Shown here piece after piece: positions 46,930 to 57,222 of a stretch of DNA of 64,000 nt. Under the pieces are notes generated by a model, which was not told where the DNA came from, made no database searches, and saw nothing but the letters and a program-made list of their open reading frames with translations. The position numbers and the translations under genes are program-made. Position 1 is the stretch's first letter; each line of letters begins with the position of its first letter. The stretch comes from Pseudomonadota bacterium. Its GTDB lineage: Bacteria > Pseudomonadota > Gammaproteobacteria > Burkholderiales > Burkholderiaceae_C. The stretch spans positions 38,219 to 102,218 of the forward strand of contig JAUNHQ010000001.1 of NCBI GenBank assembly GCA_030535425.1, written 5' to 3'.

Positions 46930-47853
46930 TCACCCCAGCACGCGCGCCAGGGTCAGCAGCGTCAACAGCAACAGCCACAGCGCCACCGTGCGCCACACCA
47001 GGCCCACCGCCTGGCGCAAATGGGCATTGCGCGGTGTCTCGCCAGGCAAGGCATGGGCCGATAAAGGCCCCAGGCGCACGCCAATGGCGCCCGCCGTGGC
47101 GGCCAGAATGACACCTTCGTTCACATCGGCAAAGTGCGCCGCGTGCTGGCGCCAGGCGTCCACCGCATCCTCGAAACTACCCGTGATGGCAAAACCCAGT
47201 GCCGTCATGCGCACAGGCAACCAGTCGATCACGTGCCATGCGCTGGCCGCCACCTGCCCCAGCGCCGCACTGACCGTGCCACCCGGCGCGGCCGAACGGT
47301 TGCCCCAATAGCGCGCAGCCACATCCGCAACACGGTAAAGCACCGCGCCCGCCGGGCCCATGCCCAGCATGGCCAGCAGGCAAAACCATGCCAGGACGCC
47401 AAACACCTGACGATGTGCAGCCAGCACCGAATGCTCGATCACGCGGCGCGCCATCTCGTCACGCGCCAGCCCCCCTGCATCACTGCCTTGCCATTGCGCC
47501 AGCAGCTGGCGCGCCCTGGCTTCGTCGCCCGCCTCCAGTGCATCGCGCACGCCTGTGAAATGCAGGCTGAACTGCCGAAAGCCCAGCGTCGCATACAGCA
47601 CCGCCACGCTCCACAGCAGCGCCAGCGGCCAGCCACCTGCCCTAAGCAGCAGCCAATGCACCACCGCCGCGCCTGATGCCGGCAGCACAACCGCCAGGCA
47701 CCAGGCCAGCCAGCCATGGTGCCAGGCGCCCGCATCCACTGCCCGCCCTGCCGAGCGCACCCAGCGGCGCCAGCCCTGCTGCACCGGACTGGCTGGTCCC
47801 AGCGGGCGCACCTGCTCCAGCAACAAAGCCACAATGATGGCGAACAACACCAT
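46930..47853 (-). CDS. CobD/CbiB family membrane protein
   Basis: A 307-residue multi-pass protein with at least four hydrophobic segments, starting MVLFAIIVALLLEQVRPL. The pattern (LLEQ..., GFAITGSFEDAVDAWR, ADVNEGVILAATAGAIGVRLG) fits the CobD/CbiB family, whose founding members make adenosylcobinamide. Members of this group away from cobalamin genes are of uncertain role and resemble AmpE. It is followed 113 bp later by clpX and preceded by a Nudix gene. Confidence 0.8.
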   Translation of the reverse strand: MVLFAIIVALLLEQVRPLGPASPVQQGWRRWVRSAGRAVDAGAWHHGWLAWCLAVVLPASGAAVVHWLLLRAGGWPLALLWSVAVLYATLGFRQFSLHFTGVRDALEAGDEARARQLLAQWQGSDAGGLARDEMARRVIEHSVLAAHRQVFGVLAWFCLLAMLGMGPAGAVLYRVADVAARYWGNRSAAPGGTVSAALGQVAASAWHVIDWLPVRMTALGFAITGSFEDAVDAWRQHAAHFADVNEGVILAATAGAIGVRLGPLSAHALPGETPRNAHLRQAVGLVWRTVALWLLLLTLLTLARVLG

Positions 47854-47879
47854 GAAAAGCCTCTTGCGCCCCGTGCGGC

Positions 47880-48623
47880 CTATGAGGCCGAGAGAAAACG
47901 GTAGAAGTTGCGCAGCATGCCTGCCGTGGCACCCCAGATATAGCGTTCCACCCCCGCATCAGGCGGGGTTTCGCCCGCTTGTGCATCGGCCTGCGCGGGC
48001 TCAAGGTAGGGCATGGAATACCACTCGCGCACTTGGCCCTCCCACTCGTGACGGTGGCGGCGATGATGCGCAGGGTTCATCAGCCAGGCCAGCGGCACCT
48101 CGAAAGCGTGGGCCACTTCATCCGGATTTGGCCGCAGCACGAAGCCCTCGCGCACCAGTGCCACCACCGGCGTGACGACAAAGCGCGTGCCGGTCACATA
48201 CACGGGCAACTGGCCAATCACATCCACGAAACCGCGCGACAGGCTCACTTCTTCTTCCGCCTCGCGCAAAGCGGTTTCCACGGCACTGGCATCGGCGGCA
48301 TCCACCTTTCCCCCGGGAAAGGCGACTTGCCCAGAATGCGTGGAAAGGTTGTGTGTACGTTCGGTCAACAGCACCGACAGCCCCGTTGCACGCTGCACCA
48401 GCGGCACCAGAACGGCCGCTGCGGCTGGCGGGCGATCCAGAAAACGCGGCTCGCGCCGCAGTTCTGGCTGCCAGGCTGGGGGCGCCTGAAAGCGCTGGCG
48501 CAAGGCAGCCGGTGTCATCCGCTCCCAGGGCACGGCAGGCAAATGCGTGTCCACCCCGGCCACGGGCACCTGGCGCGGGTCGATGGCAGCAAGCGTGGGG
48601 GAAGACGGCAGGCTGGAGGCCAT
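47880..48623 (-). CDS. Nudix hydrolase, probable CoA pyrophosphatase
   Basis: A 247-residue protein with a Nudix box GGKVDAADASAVETALREAEEEVSL preceded by TERTHNLSTHSGQVAFPGG, the UPF0035/CoA-pyrophosphatase signature. It should hydrolyse CoA or related dinucleotide pyrophosphates. The ATG at 48623 is chosen; a longer frame would run through the rplS terminator. Confidence 0.9.
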   Translation of the reverse strand: MASSLPSSPTLAAIDPRQVPVAGVDTHLPAVPWERMTPAALRQRFQAPPAWQPELRREPRFLDRPPAAAAVLVPLVQRATGLSVLLTERTHNLSTHSGQVAFPGGKVDAADASAVETALREAEEEVSLSRGFVDVIGQLPVYVTGTRFVVTPVVALVREGFVLRPNPDEVAHAFEVPLAWLMNPAHHRRHRHEWEGQVREWYSMPYLEPAQADAQAGETPPDAGVERYIWGATAGMLRNFYRFLSAS

Positions 48624-48644
48624 GGGGCGTTCACAGGCACGGTG

Positions 48645-48688
48645 AAAAGAAAAAACCGCTTGAAGTGTTGCACACTGCAAGCGGTTTG
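48645..48688 (-). terminator. Rho-independent terminator after rplS
   Basis: Stem AAACCGCTTG / CAAGCGGTTT with a 15-nt loop, followed by TTTCTTTTC in the minus direction, downstream of the rplS stop. Confidence 0.82.
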
Positions 48689-48727
48689 CGTCGTGACCAG
48701 CCAGCAACAAGGCTGGCGGCACACCCA

Positions 48728-49114
48728 TCAAGCGGCGTCGGACACCTGCTTGGCCACGCGGCTGGGCAGTTTTTCCTTGATACGGGCAGACTTGCCGGAA
48801 CGCTCGCGCAGGTAGTACAGCTTGGCGCGTCGCACGTCGCCACGGCGCTTGACCTCAATGCCGGCGATCAACGGGCTGTAGGTCTGGAACGTACGTTCCA
48901 CGCCTTCACCGCTGGAGATCTTGCGCACGGTAAAACCGCTGTTCAGGCCCCGGTTGCGCTTGGCGATCACCACGCCCTCATAGGCCTGAACGCGCTTGCG
49001 GTTGCCTTCCACCACGTTGACGCTGACGATCACGGTATCGCCAGGGGCAAATTCAGGGATTTTCTTGCCAAGACGCTCGATCTCTTCTTGTTCGAGCTGT
49101 TGGATCAGGTTCAT
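48728..49114 (-). CDS. rplS: 50S ribosomal protein L19
   Basis: A 128-residue ribosomal protein at the 30S-50S interface: [56 protein letters not shown]. The usual upstream partners rpsP, rimM and trmD are not adjacent; ppsA lies upstream on the same strand. A strong terminator follows. The ATG at 49114 matches the family start. Confidence 0.97.
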   Translation of the reverse strand: MNLIQQLEQEEIERLGKKIPEFAPGDTVIVSVNVVEGNRKRVQAYEGVVIAKRNRGLNSGFTVRKISSGEGVERTFQTYSPLIAGIEVKRRGDVRRAKLYYLRERSGKSARIKEKLPSRVAKQVSDAA

Positions 49115-49255
49115 GCTGGTTTCCTCACATCGATCATGCACACGCTACGCTAGGGGCGGCCGGGCTTGGTGAACAGACGCTTGACACGCCTGCCCTCCTC
49201 CAAGCCCTTGAATGCCGCGGCTGGCAGAGGATCGACAAAGCCCGCCATTATAGCC

Positions 49256-51652
49256 CTAGCGGGCCTGCGCCAGTAGCGTCCAGGTGTCGATCACGCTGTC
49301 GGGGTTGAGCGAGATGGAGGTAATGCCTTCATCGGCCAGCCAGCGGGCAAAGTCGGGGTGGTCGCTCGGGCCCTGGCCGCAAATGCCCACGTACTTGCCC
49401 TGGGCCTTGGCGGCGCCGATGGCGCGTTGCAGCAGGGCGCGCACGGCGGGGTCGCGCTCGTCAAAGTCGGCGGCCAGCAGTTCCATGCCGCTGTCGCGGT
49501 CCAGCCCCAGGGTGAGCTGGGTGAGGTCGTTGGAGCCGATGGAAAAGCCGTCGAAGTGCTTCAAGAACTCATCAGCCAGCACGGCGTTGCTGGGCACTTC
49601 GCACATCATCACCACGCGCAAATCGTTGTCGCCGCGCTTCAAGCCATGCTCGGCCAGCAAGGCGGTCACGCGCTCGGCCTGGCCCAGGGTGCGCACAAAG
49701 GGCACCATGACTTGCACGTTGGTCAGGCCCATGTCGTCGCGCACGCGCTTGATGGCCTCGCACTCCATGGCAAAGGCGGGGCCGAAGTCGGCGCTGACGT
49801 AGCGCGCGGCGCCGCGAAAGCCCAGCATGGGGTTTTCTTCCTCGGGCTCGTAGCGGCTGCCGCCGATGAGCTTGCGGTATTCGTTGCTCTTGAAGTCCGA
49901 CAGGCGCACGATGACGGGCTTGGGCCAGAAGGCGGCGGCGATGGTGGCCACGCCTTCGGCCACCTTGTCCACGTAAAAGGCGCGCGGGCTGGCGTGGCCG
50001 CGGGCCACGCTTTCCACGGCTTTTTTCAGGTCGGCATCGACCTGCGGGTAGTCCAAGATGGCCTTGGGGTGCACGCCGATGTTGTTGTTGATGATGAATT
50101 CCAACCGCGCCAGGCCCACGCCGTCGTTAGGCAACTGGGCAAAGTCAAAGGCCAGCTGGGGGTTGCCCACGTTCATCATGATCTTGGTGCCGATGGGCGG
50201 CATGGCGCCGCGCTGCACTTCGGTGACTTCGGTTTCCAGCAGGCCGTCGTAAATGCGGCCGGTGTCGCCTTCGGCGCAGCTGACGGTGACCAAGGTGCCG
50301 TCTTTCAGGCGCGCGGTGGCGTCGCCGCAGCCCACCACGGCGGGAATGCCCAGCTCGCGCGCGATGATGGCCGCGTGGCAGGTGCGCCCGCCGCGGTTGG
50401 TGACGATGGCGCTGGCGCGCTTCATCACCGGCTCCCAGTTGGGGTCGGTCATGTCGGTCACCAGCACGTCGCCGGGCTGCACGCGGTCCATCTGGCTGAT
50501 GTCGCCCACCAGGCGCACGGGGCCGGTGCCGATCTTTTGGCCAATGGCGCGGCCTTCGGCCAGCACGGCGCCGGTGCTCTTGAGCTTGTAGCGCTGCTCG
50601 GTCTTGCCCTGTTGCTGGCTTTTCACCGTTTCGGGGCGCGCTTGCAGGATGTAGATCTGTCCGTCGGTGCCGTCTTTGCCCCACTCAATGTCCATGGGGC
50701 GGCCATAGTGCTGCTCGATCACCAGCGCGTAGCGCGCCAACTGCTGCACCTCGGCATCGGTCAGGCTGTAGCGGTTGCGCTGCTCGGCGGGCACGTCCAC
50801 GGTTTTCACCAGCCGGCCCGTGGCGGCTTTTTCCTCGGGGCTGGCAAACACCATCTGGATCAGCTTGCTGCCGAGGTTGCGGCGGATCACGGCCTGCTTG
50901 CCCGCTTGCAGCATGGGCTTGTGCACGTAGAACTCGTCGGGGTTGACGGCGCCTTGCACCACGGTTTCGCCCAGGCCGTAGCTGGCGGTGATGAAGACCA
51001 CCTGGTCAAAGCCGCTTTCGGTGTCGATGGTGAACATCACGCCCGCGGCGCCCTGGTCGGAGCGCACCATGCGCTGCACGCCGGCGGACAGGGCCACCAC
51101 GTCGTGCGCAAAGCCCTTGTGCACGCGGTAGCTGATGGCGCGGTCGTTGTACAGGCTGGCGAACACCTCTTTCATCTTGTGCAGCACGTCCTCGATGCCC
51201 ACCACGTTCAGAAAGGTTTCCTGCTGGCCGGCAAAAGAGGCGTCGGGCAAGTCCTCGGCCGTGGCCGATGAGCGCACGGCAAAGCTGGCCTGCGCGTTGC
51301 CCTCGCTCAGCGTGGCAAAGGCCTCGCGGATGGCTTTTTCCAGATCGGCGGGAAAGGGCTGCGCCTCGATCCAGCCACGGATTTCGGCCCCGGCCTCGGC
51401 CAGCGCGCGCACGTCTTCCGTGTCCAGCGTGGCCAGGCGGGCGCTGATGCGCGCGGCCAGGCCGTCGTGCGCCAGAAACTGCCTGAAGGCATGGGCCGTG
51501 GTGGCAAAGCCCGTGGGCACCTTCACGCCCTGCGGCAGCTGCGAAATCATCTCGCCCAGGCTGGCATTCTTGCCGCCCACGGCTTCGACGTCGGTCATCC
51601 TCAGTTTTTCAAAGGGCACGACCAGATCGGTCGGCGCAAACAGTGCTGACAT
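49256..51652 (-). CDS. ppsA: Phosphoenolpyruvate synthase
   Basis: A 798-residue PEP synthase, converting pyruvate and ATP to PEP, AMP and phosphate. The nucleotide-binding domain ([39 protein letters not shown]) is followed by the phosphohistidine domain with [21 protein letters not shown] and the C-terminal PEP-binding barrel ([17 protein letters not shown], near EVPSN and SIGSNDLTQ). It is divergent from its regulator gene ppsR, with 171 bp between starts. Confidence 0.97.
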   Translation of the reverse strand: MSALFAPTDLVVPFEKLRMTDVEAVGGKNASLGEMISQLPQGVKVPTGFATTAHAFRQFLAHDGLAARISARLATLDTEDVRALAEAGAEIRGWIEAQPFPADLEKAIREAFATLSEGNAQASFAVRSSATAEDLPDASFAGQQETFLNVVGIEDVLHKMKEVFASLYNDRAISYRVHKGFAHDVVALSAGVQRMVRSDQGAAGVMFTIDTESGFDQVVFITASYGLGETVVQGAVNPDEFYVHKPMLQAGKQAVIRRNLGSKLIQMVFASPEEKAATGRLVKTVDVPAEQRNRYSLTDAEVQQLARYALVIEQHYGRPMDIEWGKDGTDGQIYILQARPETVKSQQQGKTEQRYKLKSTGAVLAEGRAIGQKIGTGPVRLVGDISQMDRVQPGDVLVTDMTDPNWEPVMKRASAIVTNRGGRTCHAAIIARELGIPAVVGCGDATARLKDGTLVTVSCAEGDTGRIYDGLLETEVTEVQRGAMPPIGTKIMMNVGNPQLAFDFAQLPNDGVGLARLEFIINNNIGVHPKAILDYPQVDADLKKAVESVARGHASPRAFYVDKVAEGVATIAAAFWPKPVIVRLSDFKSNEYRKLIGGSRYEPEEENPMLGFRGAARYVSADFGPAFAMECEAIKRVRDDMGLTNVQVMVPFVRTLGQAERVTALLAEHGLKRGDNDLRVVMMCEVPSNAVLADEFLKHFDGFSIGSNDLTQLTLGLDRDSGMELLAADFDERDPAVRALLQRAIGAAKAQGKYVGICGQGPSDHPDFARWLADEGITSISLNPDSVIDTWTLLAQAR

Positions 51653-51823
51653 GGGAAAAGCTCCTGAAGTTTGAAAACCGTTTTTGCCTGGGAGGCCGGC
51701 GCGCATGGGCACAGCGGGCGGCACGGCCTGGGTTCTTGTGATTCGTGGGCCACGCGCCGCAACCCTCTTGGGCGGCCATTCGCATAATGGGCGCCATTGT
51801 ATTGACGACATTCTGAGCCGCCC

Positions 51824-52645
51824 ATGCCCGACCGCACCGTGTTCTTCATCTCCGACGGCACCGGCATCACCGCCGAGACCTTTGGCAACGCCATCCTGGC
51901 GCAGTTTGACTTTGCCCCGCGCCGCGTGCGCCTGCCTTTTGTGGACACGCCTGACAAGGCCCACCAGGCCGTGCGGCAGATCAACCACACGGGCGAGCTG
52001 GAGGGCAAGCGCCCCATCGTCTTCACCACGCTGGTGGACATGGAGGTGCTGGGCATCATCCGCTCAGGCTGCAAAGGCATGCTGCTGGACATGTTCGGCA
52101 CCTTCGTGGCGCCAATCGAGCAGGAAATCGGCATCAAGAGCCACCACCGCGTGGGCCGTTTTTCAGACGTGAGCAAGTCGCAGGCCTATCACGACCGCAT
52201 CGAGGCCATCAACTTCAGCCTGGCGCACGACGATGGCCAGAGCAACCGCGACCTGGAAGGCGCCGACGTGATTCTGGTGGGCGTGAGCCGCAGCGGCAAA
52301 ACCCCCACCAGCCTGTACCTGGCCATGCAGCACGGCCTGAAAGCGGCCAACTACCCGCTGATCCCCGAAGACTTCGAGCGCCGCCAGCTGCCACCCGCGC
52401 TGGCGCCGCACAAGAAAAAAATCTTCGGCCTGACCATCGCCCCCGAGCGCCTGGCCGAAATCCGCAGCGAGCGCCGCCCCGGCTCGCGCTACGCCGCGCT
52501 GGACAACTGCCGCATGGAAGTGAACGAGGCCGAGGCCATGATGCGCCGCAGCGGCATCCGCTGGCTGTCCACCACCACCAAGAGCATCGAGGAAATCGCC
52601 ACCACCATCTTGCAAGAGCTGCGGCCCGAGCGACTGAGCTACTGA
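51824..52645 (+). CDS. ppsR: PEP synthase regulatory protein (bifunctional kinase/pyrophosphorylase)
   Basis: A 273-residue PSRP protein (DUF299) with P-loop [15 protein letters not shown] and N-terminal [22 protein letters not shown]. It phosphorylates a threonine of PEP synthase using ADP and reverses this by phosphorolysis, and it lies divergent to ppsA. A dispersed repeat follows the gene. Confidence 0.96.
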   Translation: MPDRTVFFISDGTGITAETFGNAILAQFDFAPRRVRLPFVDTPDKAHQAVRQINHTGELEGKRPIVFTTLVDMEVLGIIRSGCKGMLLDMFGTFVAPIEQEIGIKSHHRVGRFSDVSKSQAYHDRIEAINFSLAHDDGQSNRDLEGADVILVGVSRSGKTPTSLYLAMQHGLKAANYPLIPEDFERRQLPPALAPHKKKIFGLTIAPERLAEIRSERRPGSRYAALDNCRMEVNEAEAMMRRSGIRWLSTTTKSIEEIATTILQELRPERLSY

Positions 52646-52679
52646 GGCACACGTCTCGCGCGGCCGGAAAGACAAACAC

Positions 52680-52736
52680 AAAAAGGCCGTTTGCGCGCAA
52701 TTGGCAAGGGTTTTAAGCTATTTAAACAATAGCATT
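52680..52736 (+). repeat. Dispersed hairpin repeat, copy 12
   Basis: AAAAAGGCCGTTTGCGCGC...TTTTAAGCTATT-TAAAC-AATAGC; it runs up to the plsC stop codon and is very close in sequence to copy 1. Confidence 0.85.
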
Positions 52737-52738
52737 TA

Positions 52739-53470
52739 TCACTGCCGTAGCCCATTCACCGCATCGCGCAGGCTTTCGGCCCACACGCGCCGGTCGCGCC
52801 CCTCGGGCGACTGCACCGGCCCAAAGCTGACGATGGCCTGCACGCCGGGAGTGGTGAGGGTGCGCCAGATGGAATCCAGCAGGCTGTCGTCGCCGATGTA
52901 GCACGGCGCCAGGCTGATCTCGCCCGTGGCGGCGTCCACGAATTGCAGGGCCACGGGCTGCACGGGCACTTGCGCGGCAATGGCCGCCTGGATGAGGTTG
53001 GCGTGAAAAGGCAGCAGGGCCATGCCGTTGCTGGTGGTGCCTTCGGGAAACACGGCCAGGATGTCGCCCGCTTGCAGGCGCTCGGCCATGTGCTGCACCA
53101 TGCGCAGCGCGTCGCGCCGCGATTCGCGCGCGATGTAGAGCGTGCCCGCGCCGGTGGCCAGCGCGCCGATGAGGGGCCAGCGCTTGACGTCGGCCTTGGA
53201 AACGAAGCGGCAGTAGCCCGCCGCGTGCAGCACCAGGATGTCCAGCCACGAAATGTGGTTGGCCACGCGCAGCACGGGCCCCGGCGCGGGGGTGCCGCGC
53301 ACTTGCAGGCCGATGCGCCAGATGCGCAAAAAGCCCTGCGCCCAGGCTTGCACGCAGGCCTGGCGTCCGGCTTCATCCAGTCGCGGAAAACGCAGGCGGA
53401 TGGTGAGCCAGCCGCCCAGCATGTGCAGCAGGCCGCGCAGCAGCAGCCAGGTGGCGGTGAGCTGCTTCAT
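52739..53470 (-). CDS. 1-acyl-sn-glycerol-3-phosphate acyltransferase (PlsC family)
   Basis: A 243-residue lysophospholipid acyltransferase: membrane segment LTATWLLLRGLLHMLGGWLTI, catalytic motif NHISWLD and the substrate-binding FPEGTTSNG. It probably acylates lysophosphatidic acid at the inner membrane. The ATG at 53470 puts the membrane segment at the start; an ATG at 53518 would add 16 low-complexity residues. It follows the dihydroorotase-like gene. Confidence 0.9.
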   Translation of the reverse strand: MKQLTATWLLLRGLLHMLGGWLTIRLRFPRLDEAGRQACVQAWAQGFLRIWRIGLQVRGTPAPGPVLRVANHISWLDILVLHAAGYCRFVSKADVKRWPLIGALATGAGTLYIARESRRDALRMVQHMAERLQAGDILAVFPEGTTSNGMALLPFHANLIQAAIAAQVPVQPVALQFVDAATGEISLAPCYIGDDSLLDSIWRTLTTPGVQAIVSFGPVQSPEGRDRRVWAESLRDAVNGLRQ

Positions 53471-53579
53471 GGGCAGTGACGGCCAGCCCCCGCCGCCGCC
53501 TGGGCGCGCGCGCGCCATGCACAGCCGCGCACCGCGGCATCAGGGCACGCAGCGCCAGTGGGCAGGCCGCAGGGCGGGG

Positions 53580-54917
53580 TCATGCCGGCGCCCCGGCGGG
53601 CTGCTCAAAAGCCACGTGGCCGCTGGCGATGGTGCAGCGCACGCGGCCTGCCATGTCGCGGCCGGCAAAGGGGGTGTGCTTGCTGCGGCTGTGCAAGGTG
53701 GTGGGCTGCACGGGCCAGCGGGCGGCGGGGTCGAACACGCATACGTCGGCCACGCCGCCTTCGGCCAGGCGGCCCACGCTGGCTTGCAAGGTGCCCAGGG
53801 CCGCGCCCAGCACGCGGGCGGGGCCGGTGGTGATGGCGTGCAGCGCGCGGGCCAGGCCGGGGCCGGCGCTGGCCTGGCCCCATTGCAGGGCCAGGGGCAA
53901 CAGCAGCTCCAGCCCGGTGGCGCCGGGCTGGGCCTCGGCAAAGGGCAGGGTTTTGGCGTCGGCATCGACAGGGGTGTGGTCAGACACCAGGGCGTCGATG
54001 GTGCCGTCTGCCAGGGCGGCGGCCAGCGCGTCGCGGTCGCGCGGCTGGCGCAGCGGGGGGGTCAGGCGCGCGGCGCTGTCGTAGTAACCGATGTCCTGGT
54101 CAGTCAGGTGCAGGCTGTTGATGCTGACGTCGGCGGTGATGGCCAGGCCCTCGGCCTTGGCTTGGCGCAGCAGGGCCACGCCAGCGGCGCTGGAGAGGCG
54201 GCACAGATGCACGCGCGGGCCGCCGCCCTGCCCTGCGCTGCCTTGCAGGGCGCGCATCAGCTCCAGCAAGGTGTGCAGGGCAATGGTTTCGGCCACGGCG
54301 GGCACGCCGGCCAGGCCCATGCGGGTGGCCAGCGGGCCGCTGGCGGCCACGCCGGTGCCCAGCCAGGCGTCTTGCGGGCGCAGCCACACGGCGTAGCCAA
54401 AGGTGCTGGCGTATTGCAGGGCGCGTTGCAGCACGCGGGTGTTGAGCAGGGGCACGTCGGCCTGGCCAAAGGCCACGCAGCCGGCTTCGGTCAGCTCCAG
54501 CATTTCGGTCAGCTGCTCGCCCTTCAAGCCACGGGTGAGCGCGCCCTGGGGCAGCACGCGGCTTTGGTGCAGGCGCTCAGCGCGCATCTTGAGCATTTCG
54601 ACCAGGCCGGGTTCGTCCAGCACGGGGTCGGTGTCGGGCGGGCACACCAGGCTGGTGACGCCGCCTGCGGCGGCGGCGTTCATTTCGCTTTCCAGCATGT
54701 GGGCGTGTTCGTTGCCCGGCTCGCCCAGGCGGGCGCACAGGTCCACCACGCCGGGCATGACGATGCAGCCCGCAGCCGGTATGCGGCGGCTGGGCACAAA
54801 GCCTTCGGGCATGCGGCCAATGGCCACGATGCGGCCAGCGGCAATGGCCACGTCGGCCACTTCGTCGCGACCGCTGGCCGGGTCAAGCACACGGCCTTGC
54901 TCAATCAGAATCTTCAT
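53580..54917 (-). CDS. Dihydroorotase-like protein lacking the HxH metal motif (PyrC'/PyrX type)
   Basis: A 445-residue amidohydrolase of the class I dihydroorotase type (GRVLDPASGRDEVADVAI, GGVTSLVCPPDTDPVLD, ALVSDHTPVD, GLELLLPLALQW). The metal motif HVHLREPG is here CARLGEPG, so both first histidines are lost. Proteins of this form are structural partners of aspartate transcarbamoylase and catalytically inert. pyrB, usually directly upstream, is not in the window; a repeat and the PII gene are there instead. plsC follows. Confidence 0.85.
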   Translation of the reverse strand: MKILIEQGRVLDPASGRDEVADVAIAAGRIVAIGRMPEGFVPSRRIPAAGCIVMPGVVDLCARLGEPGNEHAHMLESEMNAAAAGGVTSLVCPPDTDPVLDEPGLVEMLKMRAERLHQSRVLPQGALTRGLKGEQLTEMLELTEAGCVAFGQADVPLLNTRVLQRALQYASTFGYAVWLRPQDAWLGTGVAASGPLATRMGLAGVPAVAETIALHTLLELMRALQGSAGQGGGPRVHLCRLSSAAGVALLRQAKAEGLAITADVSINSLHLTDQDIGYYDSAARLTPPLRQPRDRDALAAALADGTIDALVSDHTPVDADAKTLPFAEAQPGATGLELLLPLALQWGQASAGPGLARALHAITTGPARVLGAALGTLQASVGRLAEGGVADVCVFDPAARWPVQPTTLHSRSKHTPFAGRDMAGRVRCTIASGHVAFEQPAGAPA

Positions 54918-54930
54918 GATGCCTCAGAAA

Positions 54931-54989
54931 GAAAAAGGCCATTTGCGCGCTATCTACAAGGAAAGTTAGCTACCATTTTGGTAGCAATC
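54931..54989 (+). repeat. Dispersed hairpin repeat, copy 13
   Basis: AAAAAGGCCATTTGCGCGC...GTTAGCTACC-ATTTT-GGTAGC. The stem GCTACC/GGTAGC differs from the common GCTATT/AATAGC by paired changes. Confidence 0.85.
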
Positions 54990-55120
54990 GCATGCTTTCC
55001 CCCACGCTTTGCGTGCGGGGGCCATGCCAGGGCGCCGCACCGGCAAAGGGGGCGCGCACCCACGCCCTGCCCCTGCCAGGCTGGCACCGCTGGCGCCTGA
55101 AGGCAGCGAATGCGCTGCCG

Positions 55121-55471
<351 letters not shown>

Positions 55472-55528
55472 TCAACAAATGGGTGGCACAAGCAAATACG
55501 CTCTATTGTGCGGCAGGGCGGGTGGCCG

Positions 55529-57181
55529 TCAGGGCCTGAAGCCGCTGGTGATGGGGTAGCGCCAGTCTTTGCCGAAGCTGCGGTGGGTCACGCGCGTGCC
55601 GGGCGCGCCTTGCTGGCGCTTGTATTCGCTGATGCGCATCAGGCGCAGCACCTGCTGCACGTGCTCGGGGGCAAAGCCTTCGGCCAGCAGCTCGGCGCGG
55701 CTGGCGTCTTGCTCCATGTAGCGGGCAATGATGGCGTCCAGCACCTCGTAGGGCGGCAGGCTGTCCTGGTCGGTCTGGTCCGGGCGCAGCTCGGCGCTGG
55801 GGGGGCGGGTGATGATGCGTTCGGGGATGGGGTTGGCCACGGTGCCAAAGGGGTTGTGCGCGTTGCGCCAGCGCGCCAGCTCGAACACGCGGGTCTTGAG
55901 CACGTCCTTGATGGGTGCAAAGCCGCCGCACATGTCGCCATACAGGGTGCAGTAGCCGGTGGCGTATTCGCTTTTGTTGCCGGTGGTCAGGATCAGGTGG
56001 CCAAGCTTGTTGGACAAGGCCATGAGCATGAGGCCGCGGATGCGCGCCTGCATGTTTTCCTCGGTGGTGTCGGCCCCTCGGCCGGGCCACAGCGGCGCCA
56101 GGGTGGCGCCCAGGGCTTCGAAGGCGGGCAGGATGCTCAGCTCGTCGTAGCGCACACCCACGCGCTGGGCCATTTCGCGCGCGTCTTGCACGCTGATGCC
56201 GGCGGTGTAGGGGCTGGGCATCATGACGCAGTGCACGGCATCGGCACCCAGGGCGTCCACGGCCAGGGCCAGCACCAGGGCCGAATCGATGCCGCCGGAC
56301 AGGCCCAGGGCCACGCGCTGAAAACCGTTTTTGCGCACGTAGTCGCCCAGGCCCAGCACCAGGGCGTGCCACAGCTCGGTCAGCTCGTCCATCAGCGGGG
56401 CGGTTTGCGCGTGCAGGCGCAGCGGGCCGTGGGCGCCGCCTTCGCGCTGCGCGCGCAGCGGCCACAGGGCGGTGGCAAAGCCAGGGGCGCGCCCGGCTAA
56501 GCCGGCATCGGCGTTCAGGGCAAAGGAGGCGCCTTCGAACACCAGCTCGTCCTGCCCGCCCACCAGGTGCGCATACACCAGCGGCAGGCCGCAGGCGCGC
56601 ACGCGCTCGGCCATGCGCGCTTCGCGCACGCGGCCCTTGCCCAGGTGGTAGGGCGAGGCGTTGAGCACGGCCAGCAGCTCGGCCCCGGCGGCCTTGGCCT
56701 GCGCGGCGGGGCCGTCGACCCAGGCGTCTTCGCAGATGAGCAGACCCACGCGCACGCCGGCCACGTCCAGCACACAGGGTTGCTCGCCCGGGGTGAAGTA
56801 GCGGCGCTCGTCAAACACCTGGTAGTTGGGCAGGGCCTGCTTGCAATAGGTGGCGCGCACCTGCCCGCCTTGCAGCACGCTGGCGGCGTTGGCGCGCCCG
56901 CCGCCGGCCAGCGCCAGCGGGTGGCCGGCCACCACGGTCAGGCCCGGCCAATCGGCGCTGGCGCGGGCCACGGCCTGCAGCGCTTCGTCACAGGCGGCCA
57001 TGAAGTCGGGGCGCAGCAGCAGGTCTTCGGGGATGTAGCCGCTGATGGCCAACTCGGGCGCCAGCAGCAGCTGCGCGCCCTGTGCGTGGGCGGCGCGGGC
57101 CGCGTCAATCAAGGCTTGCGCGTTGCCGCGCATGTCGCCCACGGTGAAGTTGTGCTGGGCAATGCAGATGGAAAGGCTCAT
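55529..57181 (-). CDS. nadE: Glutamine-dependent NAD+ synthetase
   Basis: A 550-residue two-domain enzyme. The N-terminal nitrilase-like glutaminase has Glu (LLLAPELAISGY), Lys (CKQALPNYQVFDERRYF) and Cys (GLLICEDAW); the synthetase domain has the PP-loop GLSGGIDSALVLALAVDAL and NKSEYATGYCTLYGDMCGG. It amidates nicotinate adenine dinucleotide to NAD+. The ATG at 57181 (MSLSICIAQHNFTVGD) matches the family start. Confidence 0.97.
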   Translation of the reverse strand: MSLSICIAQHNFTVGDMRGNAQALIDAARAAHAQGAQLLLAPELAISGYIPEDLLLRPDFMAACDEALQAVARASADWPGLTVVAGHPLALAGGGRANAASVLQGGQVRATYCKQALPNYQVFDERRYFTPGEQPCVLDVAGVRVGLLICEDAWVDGPAAQAKAAGAELLAVLNASPYHLGKGRVREARMAERVRACGLPLVYAHLVGGQDELVFEGASFALNADAGLAGRAPGFATALWPLRAQREGGAHGPLRLHAQTAPLMDELTELWHALVLGLGDYVRKNGFQRVALGLSGGIDSALVLALAVDALGADAVHCVMMPSPYTAGISVQDAREMAQRVGVRYDELSILPAFEALGATLAPLWPGRGADTTEENMQARIRGLMLMALSNKLGHLILTTGNKSEYATGYCTLYGDMCGGFAPIKDVLKTRVFELARWRNAHNPFGTVANPIPERIITRPPSAELRPDQTDQDSLPPYEVLDAIIARYMEQDASRAELLAEGFAPEHVQQVLRLMRISEYKRQQGAPGTRVTHRSFGKDWRYPITSGFRP

Positions 57182-57222
57182 GGCAAGAAGGCGAAAAAAA
57201 GCAAACGGGCAGCGCCCGCAGG

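Noticed and set aside
49141-49255. ACGCTAGGGG near 49145 resembling the thrS leader hairpin
   Set aside because: The shared segment is short and lacks the second arm, so I treat it as chance.
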